Source: Streptomyces sp. LHD-70
GTDB lineage: Bacteria; Actinomycetota; Actinomycetes; Streptomycetales; Streptomycetaceae
NCBI RefSeq assembly: GCF_031157275.1
Contig: NZ_JAVIFW010000008.1
Coordinates: 310,001 to 374,000, forward strand
DNA: 64,000 nucleotides
Reading direction: 5' to 3'
Of the stretch, positions 42,122 to 50,232 are shown piece by piece; position 1 is the first letter of the stretch, and each line of letters opens with the position of its first letter. The notes below the pieces were generated by a model, which saw only the letters and a program-made list of their open reading frames with translations, ran no database searches and was not told the origin of the DNA. A program made the position numbers and the translations under genes.

Positions 42122-43889
42122 AGCGACGGGACAGCCGCGCCTTCGGGTTGCCGCCCTCCGGGTTCTCCGACGTGTACTCCAGGTCGTCGCCGACCGGGGT
42201 GAGGCGGACCGTGTGGTCGTTGTCCGTGCAGCGGGCGTCACCCTTCACCTTGGCGCGGCCCGTGGCGACGATCTCCTTCTCCGTGACCTTCTTCAGGACC
42301 AGCACGTCCGTGCAGGTGCTCAGGCCCAGCTCGTCCGTCATGCTCGCGGTGCCGAACTCCTCGCCGGGACGGGCCTGTTCGACGACGACCCGGACCGTGC
42401 CGGACGGCAGCGCGCCGTCCAAGGCCTCGGCCTTGCCCTCCCAGGTGCCGAGGTAGCGCTTCGGGACGCTCTGGCCAGGCTTGGCGCCGGGCTCCTGGCT
42501 GCTGTCCGCCGGCGGCTTCTTGCCCGCGCTGTTGTCACCGTCGCGGCCGGGCAGCATCCCGGACATGAACACCCCGCCGACGGTGACGGCGGCGAGCGCC
42601 CCCGTGACCGCGAGCGCCACGGTGCAGCTCATCCGCCGCCCCCGGCCGCCCTCGCCCGGCGTGCTGCCCGCGTCCACGGTCACCGCGAGGCGGCCACGCT
42701 GCGGCGGTACGGCACCGGCCCCTTCCGGCCCGCCGGAAGAGGAGGCCGAGGTGGCGGTGGCGTGCCGGGCGGCGTCCTCGGCGTACGTCGGGTCGGGCGG
42801 CCCGAAACCGGGCACGCCGGGCGGCGGGGGCTCGGCGCTGCGCGGGTCGAAGTGGCGGGAGGCGGGGCCGCCGTCCGAGCCGGTGCTCGTGGACCCGGGC
42901 CCCGTACCCGCGTCGGGCGCGGGCGCGGGCGGCCGGCCCACCGAGGGGTTGCTGAACTCCACGAGCCCCGAGGCCGGTTCGGGCTGGGCCTCCAGGTCGA
43001 GGAGGCTGACGGCGCTGCGGCTGACCTGCTCGACCAGCGGCCCGGGCAGCCAGCCGGAGACCGCGAGGGCGGAGGCACCCTCGGGCGCGAGCCGCCGGGC
43101 GATCTCCTCGGGCGTGGGCCGGGCGGCCGGGTCCTTGGCGAGGCAGTCGGCGACGAGCGCGCGCAACTCCCCTTCCGGGAGGTGGAGTTCGGGCTCCTCG
43201 TGGACGACCTTGTAGAGCAGCGCGGCCGAGGAGTCACCGGCGAAGGGCGCGCCGCCCGTCGCCGCGTACGCCAGGACCGCGCCGAGCGAGAAGACGTCGG
43301 CGGCGCCGGTGACGCCCTTGCCGAGGATCTGCTCGGGCGCCATGTAGCCGGGCGAGCCCACGGAGACGCCGGTCGAGGTCAGCGAGGCCGTGCCGTCGGT
43401 GGCGCGGGCGATGCCGAAGTCGATCAGGCGTGGGCCGTCCAGGGTGAGCAGCACGTTGGACGGCTTCACGTCACGGTGGACCAGGCCGAGGGCGTGCACC
43501 GCGGCGAGCGACTCGGCGAGGCCCGCGCCCAGGACGCGTACCGCCTGCTCGGGCAGCGAGGGCAGCACACCGCGCTCGCCCACGGCACGGTTCAGCGGCG
43601 GTCCTGCGACGTACCCGGTGGCGACCCAGGGCACCGAGGCCTCCGGGTCGGCGTCGAGCACGGGCGCCGTCCAGGCCCCGCCGACCCGGCGCGCGGCGTC
43701 GACCTCGCGCCGGAAGCGGGCCCGGAACTCCTCGTCGAGCGCGAAGTGCGGGTGGACGACCTTGACGGCGACGGTGCGGCCGCCGGAGCTGCGCCCCAGG
43801 TAGACCCGGCCCATGCCGCCCGCGCCGAGCCGGCCGAGCAGCCGGTACGGCCCGACGGCGGTCGGCTCTCCGGCATCCAGCGGCTGCAT
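42120..43889 (-). CDS. Transmembrane Ser/Thr protein kinase
   Basis: A 589-residue Hanks-type kinase. Cytoplasmic kinase domain: glycine loop LGAGGMGRVYLG, ATP Lys in TVAVKVVHP, catalytic loop LVHRDVKPSNVLL, LIDFGIA and the activation segment GSPGYMAPEQ. A Pro/Ser-rich linker follows, then one membrane helix (TVALAVTGALAAVTVGGVFMSGML). The external domain of about 150 residues has no PASTA repeats; it begins KRYLGTWEGKAEAL and has the strand pattern of a small beta-barrel with two Cys (LSTCTD, DARCTDN). The ligand is unknown. It lies between mqnC and mqnA on the same strand. Confidence 0.93.
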   Translation of the reverse strand: MQPLDAGEPTAVGPYRLLGRLGAGGMGRVYLGRSSGGRTVAVKVVHPHFALDEEFRARFRREVDAARRVGGAWTAPVLDADPEASVPWVATGYVAGPPLNRAVGERGVLPSLPEQAVRVLGAGLAESLAAVHALGLVHRDVKPSNVLLTLDGPRLIDFGIARATDGTASLTSTGVSVGSPGYMAPEQILGKGVTGAADVFSLGAVLAYAATGGAPFAGDSSAALLYKVVHEEPELHLPEGELRALVADCLAKDPAARPTPEEIARRLAPEGASALAVSGWLPGPLVEQVSRSAVSLLDLEAQPEPASGLVEFSNPSVGRPPAPAPDAGTGPGSTSTGSDGGPASRHFDPRSAEPPPPGVPGFGPPDPTYAEDAARHATATSASSSGGPEGAGAVPPQRGRLAVTVDAGSTPGEGGRGRRMSCTVALAVTGALAAVTVGGVFMSGMLPGRDGDNSAGKKPPADSSQEPGAKPGQSVPKRYLGTWEGKAEALDGALPSGTVRVVVEQARPGEEFGTASMTDELGLSTCTDVLVLKKVTEKEIVATGRAKVKGDARCTDNDHTVRLTPVGDDLEYTSENPEGGNPKARLSRR

Positions 43890-43974
43890 GAGGCCCCTCC
43901 CCCGTTGTCCCGCGTTGTCCCGCCCGTCCTCCAGCAGCCTACGGGGCGAGGGGGTGGGGCGGGCCAGGGGCGGA

Positions 43975-44826
43975 TCAGGCCTGCAGCAGGTCGACCCGTA
44001 CGTCCGCGTCGAAACCCGTGCTGGGGCCGACCCGGCGGGCGAACTCGCGCACTCCGGCGAGCTGGTCAGGACCGAAGCGGAAGTCGAGCGTCGTGAAGTA
44101 GCGCTCCAGGACGCTCGCGTCGAAGCTCTCCCAGCGGGCCGCCTGCTCGGCGACCTTGGTGACCTCCTCCAGGGACACGTCCCGGGAGGCGAGGAACGCC
44201 TCGTGCACCTTGTGCACCACCTCGGGCTCGCGCTCCAGGTAGTCGCGCCGGGCGGCCCAGACGGCGAAGACGAACGGCAGGCCCGTCCAGTCCTTCCACA
44301 TCTGGCCGAGGTCGTGGACCTGGAGGCCGAGGCGCGGCCCGTCGTGCAGGTTGGCGCGCAGCGCCGCGTCCCCGATGAGCACGGCGGCGTCCGCCTCGCG
44401 CATCATCAGGCCGAGGTCGGGCGGGCACGTGTAGTAGTCGGGCGTGACGCCGACGCTCTCGGCGAGCAGCAGCTGCGCGAGCCGTACGGAGGTACGGGAC
44501 GTGGAGCCGAGCGCGACCCTGGCCCCGTCGAGCTGGTCGAGCGGCAGCTGCGACACGATCACGCAGGACATCACGGGCCCGTCGCAGCCCACGGCGATGT
44601 CCGGCATGGCCACGAGCCGGTCGGAGTTCTTGAGGAATTCCACGAGGGTGATCGGGGCGATGTCCAGATCACCGCGTACGAGCCGCTCGCTGAGCTTCTC
44701 CGGGGTGTCCTTCGTGAGCTCCAGGTCGAGCAGGGTTCCCGTCCGCGCGAGACCCCAGTACAGGGGCAGGCAGTTCAGGAACTGGATGTGCCCGACGCGC
44801 GGGCGGTTGCGAGGAGAATTGTCCAC
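43975..44826 (-). CDS. mqnA: Chorismate dehydratase
   Basis: A 283-residue periplasmic-binding-protein-like enzyme that makes 3-[(1-carboxyvinyl)oxy]benzoate from chorismate, the first step of the futalosine route. The N-terminal RVGHIQFLNCLPLYWGL and TPEKLSERLVRGDLDIAPITLVEFL, the middle SVALGSTSRTSV-type block (here VALGSTSRTSVRLAQLLL) and AAVLIGDAALRA are typical of MqnA. The start is a GTG at 44826. The kinase gene is 85 bp downstream. Confidence 0.93.
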   Translation of the reverse strand: MDNSPRNRPRVGHIQFLNCLPLYWGLARTGTLLDLELTKDTPEKLSERLVRGDLDIAPITLVEFLKNSDRLVAMPDIAVGCDGPVMSCVIVSQLPLDQLDGARVALGSTSRTSVRLAQLLLAESVGVTPDYYTCPPDLGLMMREADAAVLIGDAALRANLHDGPRLGLQVHDLGQMWKDWTGLPFVFAVWAARRDYLEREPEVVHKVHEAFLASRDVSLEEVTKVAEQAARWESFDASVLERYFTTLDFRFGPDQLAGVREFARRVGPSTGFDADVRVDLLQA

Positions 44827-45151
44827 ATCGCGAGGCTAGCCCCCGCGCGATACGGTGCCTCGCCTGGGTCCGCCACGCGTCCTTGATGAGGCGCCCCGGC
44901 GTCCCCCGGATGCACGGATCTCAACGACTTCGCGCCGCTTGTCGGACATCCGGGTGACGTGATCTTGCCCTCTATCGCTTACGGCCGACTGCGTGCTAGG
45001 CTCGCCGCAAGTTGCAGTTTAGTTTCCCTTGCAGTACAGAGCCTGCGGAGCATGTGACCGCGGGCTCTCGTCGTTTTCAGACTTTTGCGGTTGTGCTTGA
45101 CACGCGTGGGGTTCTGGAGCAGGGACACTCTTTGGCCCATGGGAGGGCTTT
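44827..45151. other. Upstream region of the cold-shock gene
   Basis: This gap carries the divergent promoters of mqnA and the cold-shock gene. The 150 bp before the cold-shock start are AT-richer than average, with TTGACA at 45097-45102 (a consensus -35 but without a matching -10 at 16-18 bp) and TAGGCT near 44998. Cold-shock mRNAs commonly have long leaders, which would fit the more distal promoter. Confidence 0.45.
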
Positions 45152-45355
45152 ATGGCTACCGGAACCGTGAAGTGGTTCAACGCTGAAAAGGGCTTTGGCT
45201 TCATCGCCCAGGAAGGCGGCGGCCCGGATGTCTTCGTCCACTACTCCGCGATCAACGCGTCTGGCTTCCGCTCCCTCGAGGAGAACCAGGCCGTGACGTT
45301 CGACGTCACGCAGGGCCCCAAGGGCCCGCAGGCCGAGAACGTCACCCCGGCCTAA
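45152..45355 (+). CDS. Cold-shock protein (CspA family)
   Basis: A 67-residue single-domain RNA-binding protein that melts mRNA structure. Both ribonucleoprotein motifs are intact: KGFGFI and VFVHYSAI, preceded by ATGTVKWFNAEKG. Length and sequence match Streptomyces CspA/ScoF-type proteins. A GGGAGGG site sits 6 bp before the ATG and a strong terminator follows. Several paralogues are usual in the genus, so no specific symbol is given. Confidence 0.96.
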   Translation: MATGTVKWFNAEKGFGFIAQEGGGPDVFVHYSAINASGFRSLEENQAVTFDVTQGPKGPQAENVTPA

Positions 45356-45403
45356 TCAGGCCAGGAACCTCTCGGTTCTGATCCGGTACGGATAGCAGTA
45401 CCC

Positions 45404-45446
45404 AAGGAGCCTCGCCCCCGCTTCGTGCGGCGGCGGGGCTCCTGCC
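45404..45446 (+). terminator. Terminator of the cold-shock gene
   Basis: AGGAGCC pairs with GGCTCCT at the base of a GC-rich stem with internal CCCCGC/GCGG pairing, followed by CCTTTTG, a short U-tract. It begins about 50 bp after the stop codon. Confidence 0.8.
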
Positions 45447-45593
45447 TTTTGTCCGCGTCGGCTTTCGCTGTCCAGGGACGGGAACCGAGGGAATGGGAAT
45501 GCCCGCGCATCGGCAAACTGGCCCCCTTCCCCGCGGCCCCGAAGAAGTTCAATAATTGACCACCTTCGGTCGCGGGGATTTCCCGGTGCCTTT

Positions 45594-45682
45594 CCCTCTC
45601 GCATACTTCTCGTGGTACAGGGAGGCGAGTCCCTCTCGCATACTTCTCGTGGTACCGGGAGGCGAGCCCCTCGCATTGAGGC
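45594..45682. repeat. 37-bp tandem repeat downstream of the S33 peptidase gene
   Basis: CCCTCTCGCATACTTCTCGT begins at 45594 and again at 45631, and each copy continues GGTAC(A/C)GGGAGGCGAG. A third, truncated copy (CCCCTCGCAT) begins at 45667, giving an exact 37-bp period. The rest of the 45447-45593 gap shows nothing I can assign. Confidence 0.9.
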
Positions 45683-47209
45683 CTACTCCTCGCCGCAGTA
45701 GAGGCCGCCGCGGCCCAACTCGCCGTACAGCAGGAAGTCGTCGGCCTTCTGGGCCACGCACTTGGACGAGAAGTAGCCGGTGTGGCCGTCGCCGTGGTTG
45801 TCCAGGAGGACGGCCTGGTCGCCGAGGCGCTGGGCGGTCTCGACGGCCCACCGGTACGGGGTGGCCGGGTCGCCGCGGGTGCCGACGAGCAGGAAGCGCG
45901 GGGTGTCGACGTCGTGGATCCCGCGGATGAAGTCGGTGCCCTTGGGCTGGCCGGCGCAGAGCAGGACCTGTTCGAGGCGGGCGGGGCCGAAGATCGGGGA
46001 CGCCTCGGTGTAGTCGTCGACGAGGCTCTTGATCAGCTTCGTGTCGGAGAGCTGGGCTGCGGTGAGCCGGTCCGGGTCGTCGGCGCAGTTCACCATGGCG
46101 AGCGCGACGCCGAAGTTGTCCGGCGGGACGTCCTTCTGGGCGACGATGCCCCGACCGGCGTACTCGTCCGGGGGCGGGATCGGTACGCCGGTGAGGCGGA
46201 GCAGCGCCCGCGGGTCGCGGTCGGCGACCACGTTGGCGAGGGCCTGGGAGAGGTAGGGCCAGGCGTCGCGGTGGTAGAGGGCCGTGCCGAGGGCGTTGAC
46301 CAGGTCGTCGCCGCCGTACTCCCCGTCGTCGCCGAGCGGGATGGGGCGCTCGTTCAGTTGGTTCACCAGCTCGGTCATGTTCTGCCTGGCGTCCCGCGAG
46401 TTGTCGCCCAGGACGCAGCCGGCGTTCCGGGAGCACCAGGTGACGAAGTTGTCGAGCGCGGTCTGCTGGCCCTCGACGGCCACCCGCGTCTGCTCCACCA
46501 TCGGCTCGGTGAGCGTGTCGACGCCGTCGAGGACCATGCGGCCCACCTTGTGCGGGAACTGGCCGGTGTAGACGGCGCCGAGGCGGGTTCCGTACGAGAA
46601 GCCGAAGAAGTTGAGCTTGTCGTCGCCGAGGGCGTCGCGCATGACGTCCAGGTCGCGGGAGACGTTGATGGTGCCGATGTGGTCCGCGACCGGGCCCGAG
46701 TGCTTGCGGCACACCTGCCACTGCTCGGTCGCCTGCCTCAGGACGGTGCTCGCGTCGTCGGCCAGCGGCTCGTCCGGCATGTCGCTGCCGTCGCCGCAGG
46801 TCACCGGGGAGCTGGTGCCGACGCCGCGCGGGTCGAAGCCGACGATGTCGTAGCCCTTGGCCAGGTCCTCGAACTGCTTGGCCGAGCCGACGAGTCCGGC
46901 CACGCCCGGGCCGCCCGGGCCGCCGAAGTTCACGAGCAGTGAGCCGCGGCTGTCGCCGGAGGCGGGGATGCGGTTCAGGGCGAGGTCGATCGTGCCCTTC
47001 TCGGGGGCGGCGTAGTCGAGTGGGACGGTCACGCGGCCGCACTGCATCCCGTCGGGTGCCCCGGTCAGGCCCTTGCAGTCGCCCCAGGTGACCTTCTGCT
47101 GGTAGAAGCGGCGCAGGTCGGGGACGCGGTCGGATGCGGTGGCCCCCGGGGCGCCGGTGCCCAGGAGGGCGAGCGCGGCGGCTCCGGCTATCACACTGCG
47201 TGTGCGCAT
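45683..47209 (-). CDS. Secreted S33 alpha/beta-hydrolase, tripeptidyl aminopeptidase-like
   Basis: A 508-residue exported serine hydrolase resembling Streptomyces tripeptidyl aminopeptidase (Tap). A signal peptide occupies residues 1-26 (RTRSVIAGAAALALLGTGAPGATAS). The oxyanion segment is LLVNFGGPGGPGVAG, the nucleophile elbow GFSYGTRLGAVY, the Asp lies in LVGTRGDPATPYRWA and the His in LLDNHGDGHTGYF. The last third is the TAP-like C-terminal domain with conserved Cys residues (VNCADDPD, LLCAGQP, YCGEE). It probably removes N-terminal tripeptides outside the cell. The ATG at 47209 is the natural start. Confidence 0.92.
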   Translation of the reverse strand: MRTRSVIAGAAALALLGTGAPGATASDRVPDLRRFYQQKVTWGDCKGLTGAPDGMQCGRVTVPLDYAAPEKGTIDLALNRIPASGDSRGSLLVNFGGPGGPGVAGLVGSAKQFEDLAKGYDIVGFDPRGVGTSSPVTCGDGSDMPDEPLADDASTVLRQATEQWQVCRKHSGPVADHIGTINVSRDLDVMRDALGDDKLNFFGFSYGTRLGAVYTGQFPHKVGRMVLDGVDTLTEPMVEQTRVAVEGQQTALDNFVTWCSRNAGCVLGDNSRDARQNMTELVNQLNERPIPLGDDGEYGGDDLVNALGTALYHRDAWPYLSQALANVVADRDPRALLRLTGVPIPPPDEYAGRGIVAQKDVPPDNFGVALAMVNCADDPDRLTAAQLSDTKLIKSLVDDYTEASPIFGPARLEQVLLCAGQPKGTDFIRGIHDVDTPRFLLVGTRGDPATPYRWAVETAQRLGDQAVLLDNHGDGHTGYFSSKCVAQKADDFLLYGELGRGGLYCGEE

Positions 47210-47379
47210 GTGGTGACCCTCCGTGCGGGTGCTTCTCGGGTCACGATAGGCGGGGGGTGGGGGCGCCGCCTCCCGGCCCTTGCTGCTCTCTCCCCTCCCC
47301 GCCCCTTCCCGAAGTCCTCAGCGGACGGCTCCTGGGGCGCGCCCCCTGCCCCCTGCTCGGGGGCTCCGCCCCGAACCCC

Positions 47380-47430
47380 CGATCGCCCTTCGGGCTCGTC
47401 CTCAAACGCCGGACGGGCTGAAATCAGGCT
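47380..47430. repeat. Dispersed repeat family B, copy 1
   Basis: Core CTCGTCCTCAAACGCCGGAC followed by GGGCTGAAATC. Copies occur at 47474-47525 and 61085-61139, and a shorter inverted one at 47556-47584. From memory this sequence is a very common intergenic element of Streptomyces, often forming hairpins at gene ends. Confidence 0.85.
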
Positions 47431-47473
47431 CGCTCCCCCGGGCCCCACTCCGGGGCTCCGCCCCTGGCCCCCA

Positions 47474-47525
47474 GTCGCGCTCCGCGCTCGTCCTCAAACG
47501 CCGGACGGGCTGAAATCGGGCTCGC
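47474..47525. repeat. Dispersed repeat family B, copy 2
   Basis: Same core as at 47380-47430, repeated 91 bp further on in the same orientation with GGCTGAAATC and GGCTCGCTCCCC conserved. The inverted partial copy at 47556-47584 (CTCCGGGTTTGAGGAGGGCG) could pair with it. Confidence 0.85.
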
Positions 47526-48284
47526 TCCCCGTGCATGCCGACGCCCGCACATCTCAGCTCCTCCGGGTTTGAGGAGGGCGGCCGAGGGCTGGCCCTCGGA
47601 GCGGTCTCCAGCAGCGACAGCCGTCAGAGCGGTCCGAGGGCGCGGCCCACGGGATGGCGGCCGGGGACACAACCCCCGAAGCCAGAAGCCCGAGAGCAGC
47701 AGCCCAGAGCGGAACCCCGGAAGCGGCAGCCCCGGCAGGAGCCAGGATCCGCAGCCCGCGCAGCGGGGAGGAGGGGCCGCAACCCGCGCAGCGGGGCGAA
47801 GGGGCCGCAACCCCGAGCGGGGCCCCCGGGGCCTCGAACCAAGGTCCAAGGGCGGCAGCCCCGAGCAGGGCCTGGGGGCGCAGCCCCGAAACAAAGCCCA
47901 AGGGCAGCAGACCGAGCAAGGCCTGGGAGCGCAACCCCGAAACAAAGCCCAAGGGCAGCAGACCGAGCAAGGCCTGGGAGCGCAACCCCGAAACAAAGCC
48001 CAAGGGCAGCAGACCCGAGCGGGGCACACGGGAACTGCAGCCCCCGAAAGCACGGCGAAGGGCCGCAGCCCCGAGCGGGAGCCCGCAACGCCGAGCAGGG
48101 CCCGGAGGCCACAACCCCGAGCAGGGGCCGAAGGCGAGAACCCCGAGCGGGCCCGAGGGCGAGAACCCCGAGCAGGGCCCGGGGGTGAACCCCGAAGCAA
48201 GGTCCAGGGGTGAAGCCCCGGGATCGGGGGGCCTGGGGGGGTAAGCCCCCAGGCCTCTTCGTTGGGGGCCTGGGAGGGGGAGGG

Positions 48285-50189
48285 TCAGGATGGGCGGCGT
48301 TGGGCGTACAAGTGGTCTATCTCCGGTGCGAAAGCCGTCTCGATCGCCGCACGCCTGAGCTTCAGGGATGGCGTGAGATGGCCCGCCTCCTCCGTGAAGT
48401 CGACCGGGAGGACCCGGAAGCGGCGGATGGATTCCGCGCGGGAGACCAGTTTGTTGGCCTCGTCGACCGCCTTCTGGAGGGTCTCCAGGAGCTCCGGGTC
48501 CTGGACGAGCTCAGCCATCGGCACGTCCTGCTTCTTCATCATCCGGCGCCAGTGCGCGATGCCGTCCGGTTCGAGGGTGAGCAGCGCGGCGACGTACGAG
48601 CGGTTGTCGCCGATGACCATGCACTGGCCGACCAGCGGATGCGCGCGCAGCCAGTCCTCCAGGGGCGCGGGGGCGACGTTCTTGCCGCCCGTGGTGATGA
48701 GGATGTCCTTCTTCCGGCCGGTGATGGAGAGGTAGCCGTCCGCGTCGAGGGCGCCCACGTCCCCGGTGCCGAACCACTTGTCGTAGGCGGGGGCGGACGT
48801 GCCCGACTGCCCGTCCCAGTAGCCGTGGAAGACCTGGCCGCCGGAGAGCAGCACCTCGCCGTCGTCCGCGATCCGCACCGCCGTGCCGGGCAGCGGCCAG
48901 CCCACGGTGCCGAGGCGGGGCCGCAGCGGTGGGGTGACCGTGGCGGCGGCGGTGGTCTCCGTGAGGCCGTACCCCTCGTAGATCTGGATCCCGGCGCCCG
49001 CGTAGAACGCCGCGAGCCGTCGGCCGAGCGGGGAGCCGCCGCAGATCGCGTACCGCACCTTGCCGCCGAGGGCCGCCCGGATGCGCCGGTAGACCAGCCG
49101 GTCGTAGAGCGCGCGGGCCACCTTGAGGCCGACCGTGGGGCCGGGGCCGGTGCCGTGTTCGGCGGCCTCGACCGCCTCCCCGTAGCGCCGGGCGATGTTC
49201 GCCGCGCGGTCGAAGGAGGCGGCGCGGCCGAGCTTCTCGGCGGTGGCGCGGCCGGTGTTGAAGACCTTCTCCAGGACGTACGGGATGGCAAGCAGGAAGG
49301 TCGGCTTGAAGCCGGCGAGGTCGGCGAGCAGGTCCTCGGTCTGGATGCTGGGCGCGTGCCCGAGCCGTACGCGGGCGCGCAGGCAGCCGATGGCGACCAT
49401 CCGTCCGAAGACGTGCGAGAGGGGGAGGAAGAGGAGGGTGGAGGCGGGCTCCTTGGTGAGGGACTTGAAGACCGGGTGCAGGAGTTCGATGGCGTTGTCG
49501 ACCTCGGCGAAGAAGTTGCCGTGGGTGAGGACGCAGCCCTTGGGGCGGCCGGTGGTGCCGGAGGTGTAGATGAGGGTGGCGGTGGAGTCGGGGGTGAGGG
49601 CCGCGCGCCGCTTGTCCGCCTCGACGTCGTCGAGGCCGTCGCCCGCTCCGGCCACGGCGGGCAGGTCGGCGAAGGTCCACACGTGCGCGAGGTCCGGCAG
49701 CCGGTCGCGTTCGGGGCCGAGCGCGGCGGCCTGCCCCGCGGTCTCCACGGCGACGGCGACCGCCCCGGAGTCCTGGAGGATCCAGCGGGTCTGGAAGGCG
49801 GACGAGGTCGGGTAGACGGGGACGGTGACCAGGCCCGCCGACCAGGCGGCGAAGTCGAGGAGCGTCCACTCGTACGTCGTACGCGCCATGATCGCGAGCC
49901 GGTCGCCGGGGCGCAGGCCGTGCGCGATCAGCCCCTTGGCGAGTGCCCGCACCTCGTCGGCGAACTGCCGCGCCGTCACCTCCCGCCACGTGCCGTCGGC
50001 TTCCTTGCGGCTCAACACGGCCTCGGTGGGCGCCTGTTCGGCGTTGTCGTACGGTATGTCCGCGAGCGAGCCCACGGTCACCACGGGCGCGAGGGGCGGC
50101 ACGGACACCTCGCGTACGACGCCGTCCGTGACGGTCTTGTGCGGCTCGACGAGCGGGGGCGGCGCGGGGGCCGGGGTCTTACGGGGCAC
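48285..50189 (-). CDS. Long-chain acyl-CoA synthetase (FadD-type)
   Basis: A 634-residue AMP-forming ligase that activates fatty acids as CoA thioesters. The phosphate loop is TLIYTSGTTGRPKGCVLTHGN, the adenine motif YEGYGLTETTAAATV, the hinge region TGDVGALDADGYLSITGRKKDILIT, and the C-terminal Lys region follows. This is the FadD15-like group. The GTG at 50189 follows AAGGAG. It lies 43 bp after the thiolase gene on the same strand, forming a likely two-gene beta-oxidation operon. Confidence 0.93.
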   Translation of the reverse strand: MPRKTPAPAPPPLVEPHKTVTDGVVREVSVPPLAPVVTVGSLADIPYDNAEQAPTEAVLSRKEADGTWREVTARQFADEVRALAKGLIAHGLRPGDRLAIMARTTYEWTLLDFAAWSAGLVTVPVYPTSSAFQTRWILQDSGAVAVAVETAGQAAALGPERDRLPDLAHVWTFADLPAVAGAGDGLDDVEADKRRAALTPDSTATLIYTSGTTGRPKGCVLTHGNFFAEVDNAIELLHPVFKSLTKEPASTLLFLPLSHVFGRMVAIGCLRARVRLGHAPSIQTEDLLADLAGFKPTFLLAIPYVLEKVFNTGRATAEKLGRAASFDRAANIARRYGEAVEAAEHGTGPGPTVGLKVARALYDRLVYRRIRAALGGKVRYAICGGSPLGRRLAAFYAGAGIQIYEGYGLTETTAAATVTPPLRPRLGTVGWPLPGTAVRIADDGEVLLSGGQVFHGYWDGQSGTSAPAYDKWFGTGDVGALDADGYLSITGRKKDILITTGGKNVAPAPLEDWLRAHPLVGQCMVIGDNRSYVAALLTLEPDGIAHWRRMMKKQDVPMAELVQDPELLETLQKAVDEANKLVSRAESIRRFRVLPVDFTEEAGHLTPSLKLRRAAIETAFAPEIDHLYAQRRPS

Positions 50190-50232
50190 GCGACTCCTTG
50201 AGGGTGAGTGGTTCGGTGGCCGTCAGGGGCCG

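Larger units (their letters stand above)
47210..48284. repeat. 1.07-kb non-coding repeat region
   Basis: No credible gene lies here. From about 47560 to 48250 the DNA is an array of degenerate units of roughly 20-30 bp built on (A)ACCCCGAGC(A/G)GGGCC(C/G)GAGG. Inside it a 51-bp unit is repeated exactly, with GAAACAAAG starting at 47888, 47939 and 47990. Frames stay open on both strands but translate to monotonous Arg/Gly/Ala or Leu/Pro/Cys sequence. The left part holds three copies of a dispersed repeat listed separately. Confidence 0.8.

Noticed and set aside
45054..45170. A 38-codon upstream frame overlapping the cold-shock start codon
   Set aside because: It has GGAG before a GTG, but its third codon positions are T-rich and it includes a TTA codon, unlike real genes here. 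It is more likely untranslated leader.
45356..45676. A 106-codon minus-strand frame between the cold-shock and S33 peptidase genes
   Set aside because: It runs through the cold-shock terminator and the 37-bp tandem repeat and shows no recognisable protein features.
47888..48040. CRISPR-like array
   Set aside because: The repeats are directly adjacent, without unique spacers, and no cas genes are present.
47424..48213. Long open frames on both strands in the 47.2-48.3 kb gap
   Set aside because: The translations are monotonous repeats (Leu/Pro/Cys on one strand, Arg/Gly/Gln on the other) that follow from the 51-bp and shorter DNA repeats.
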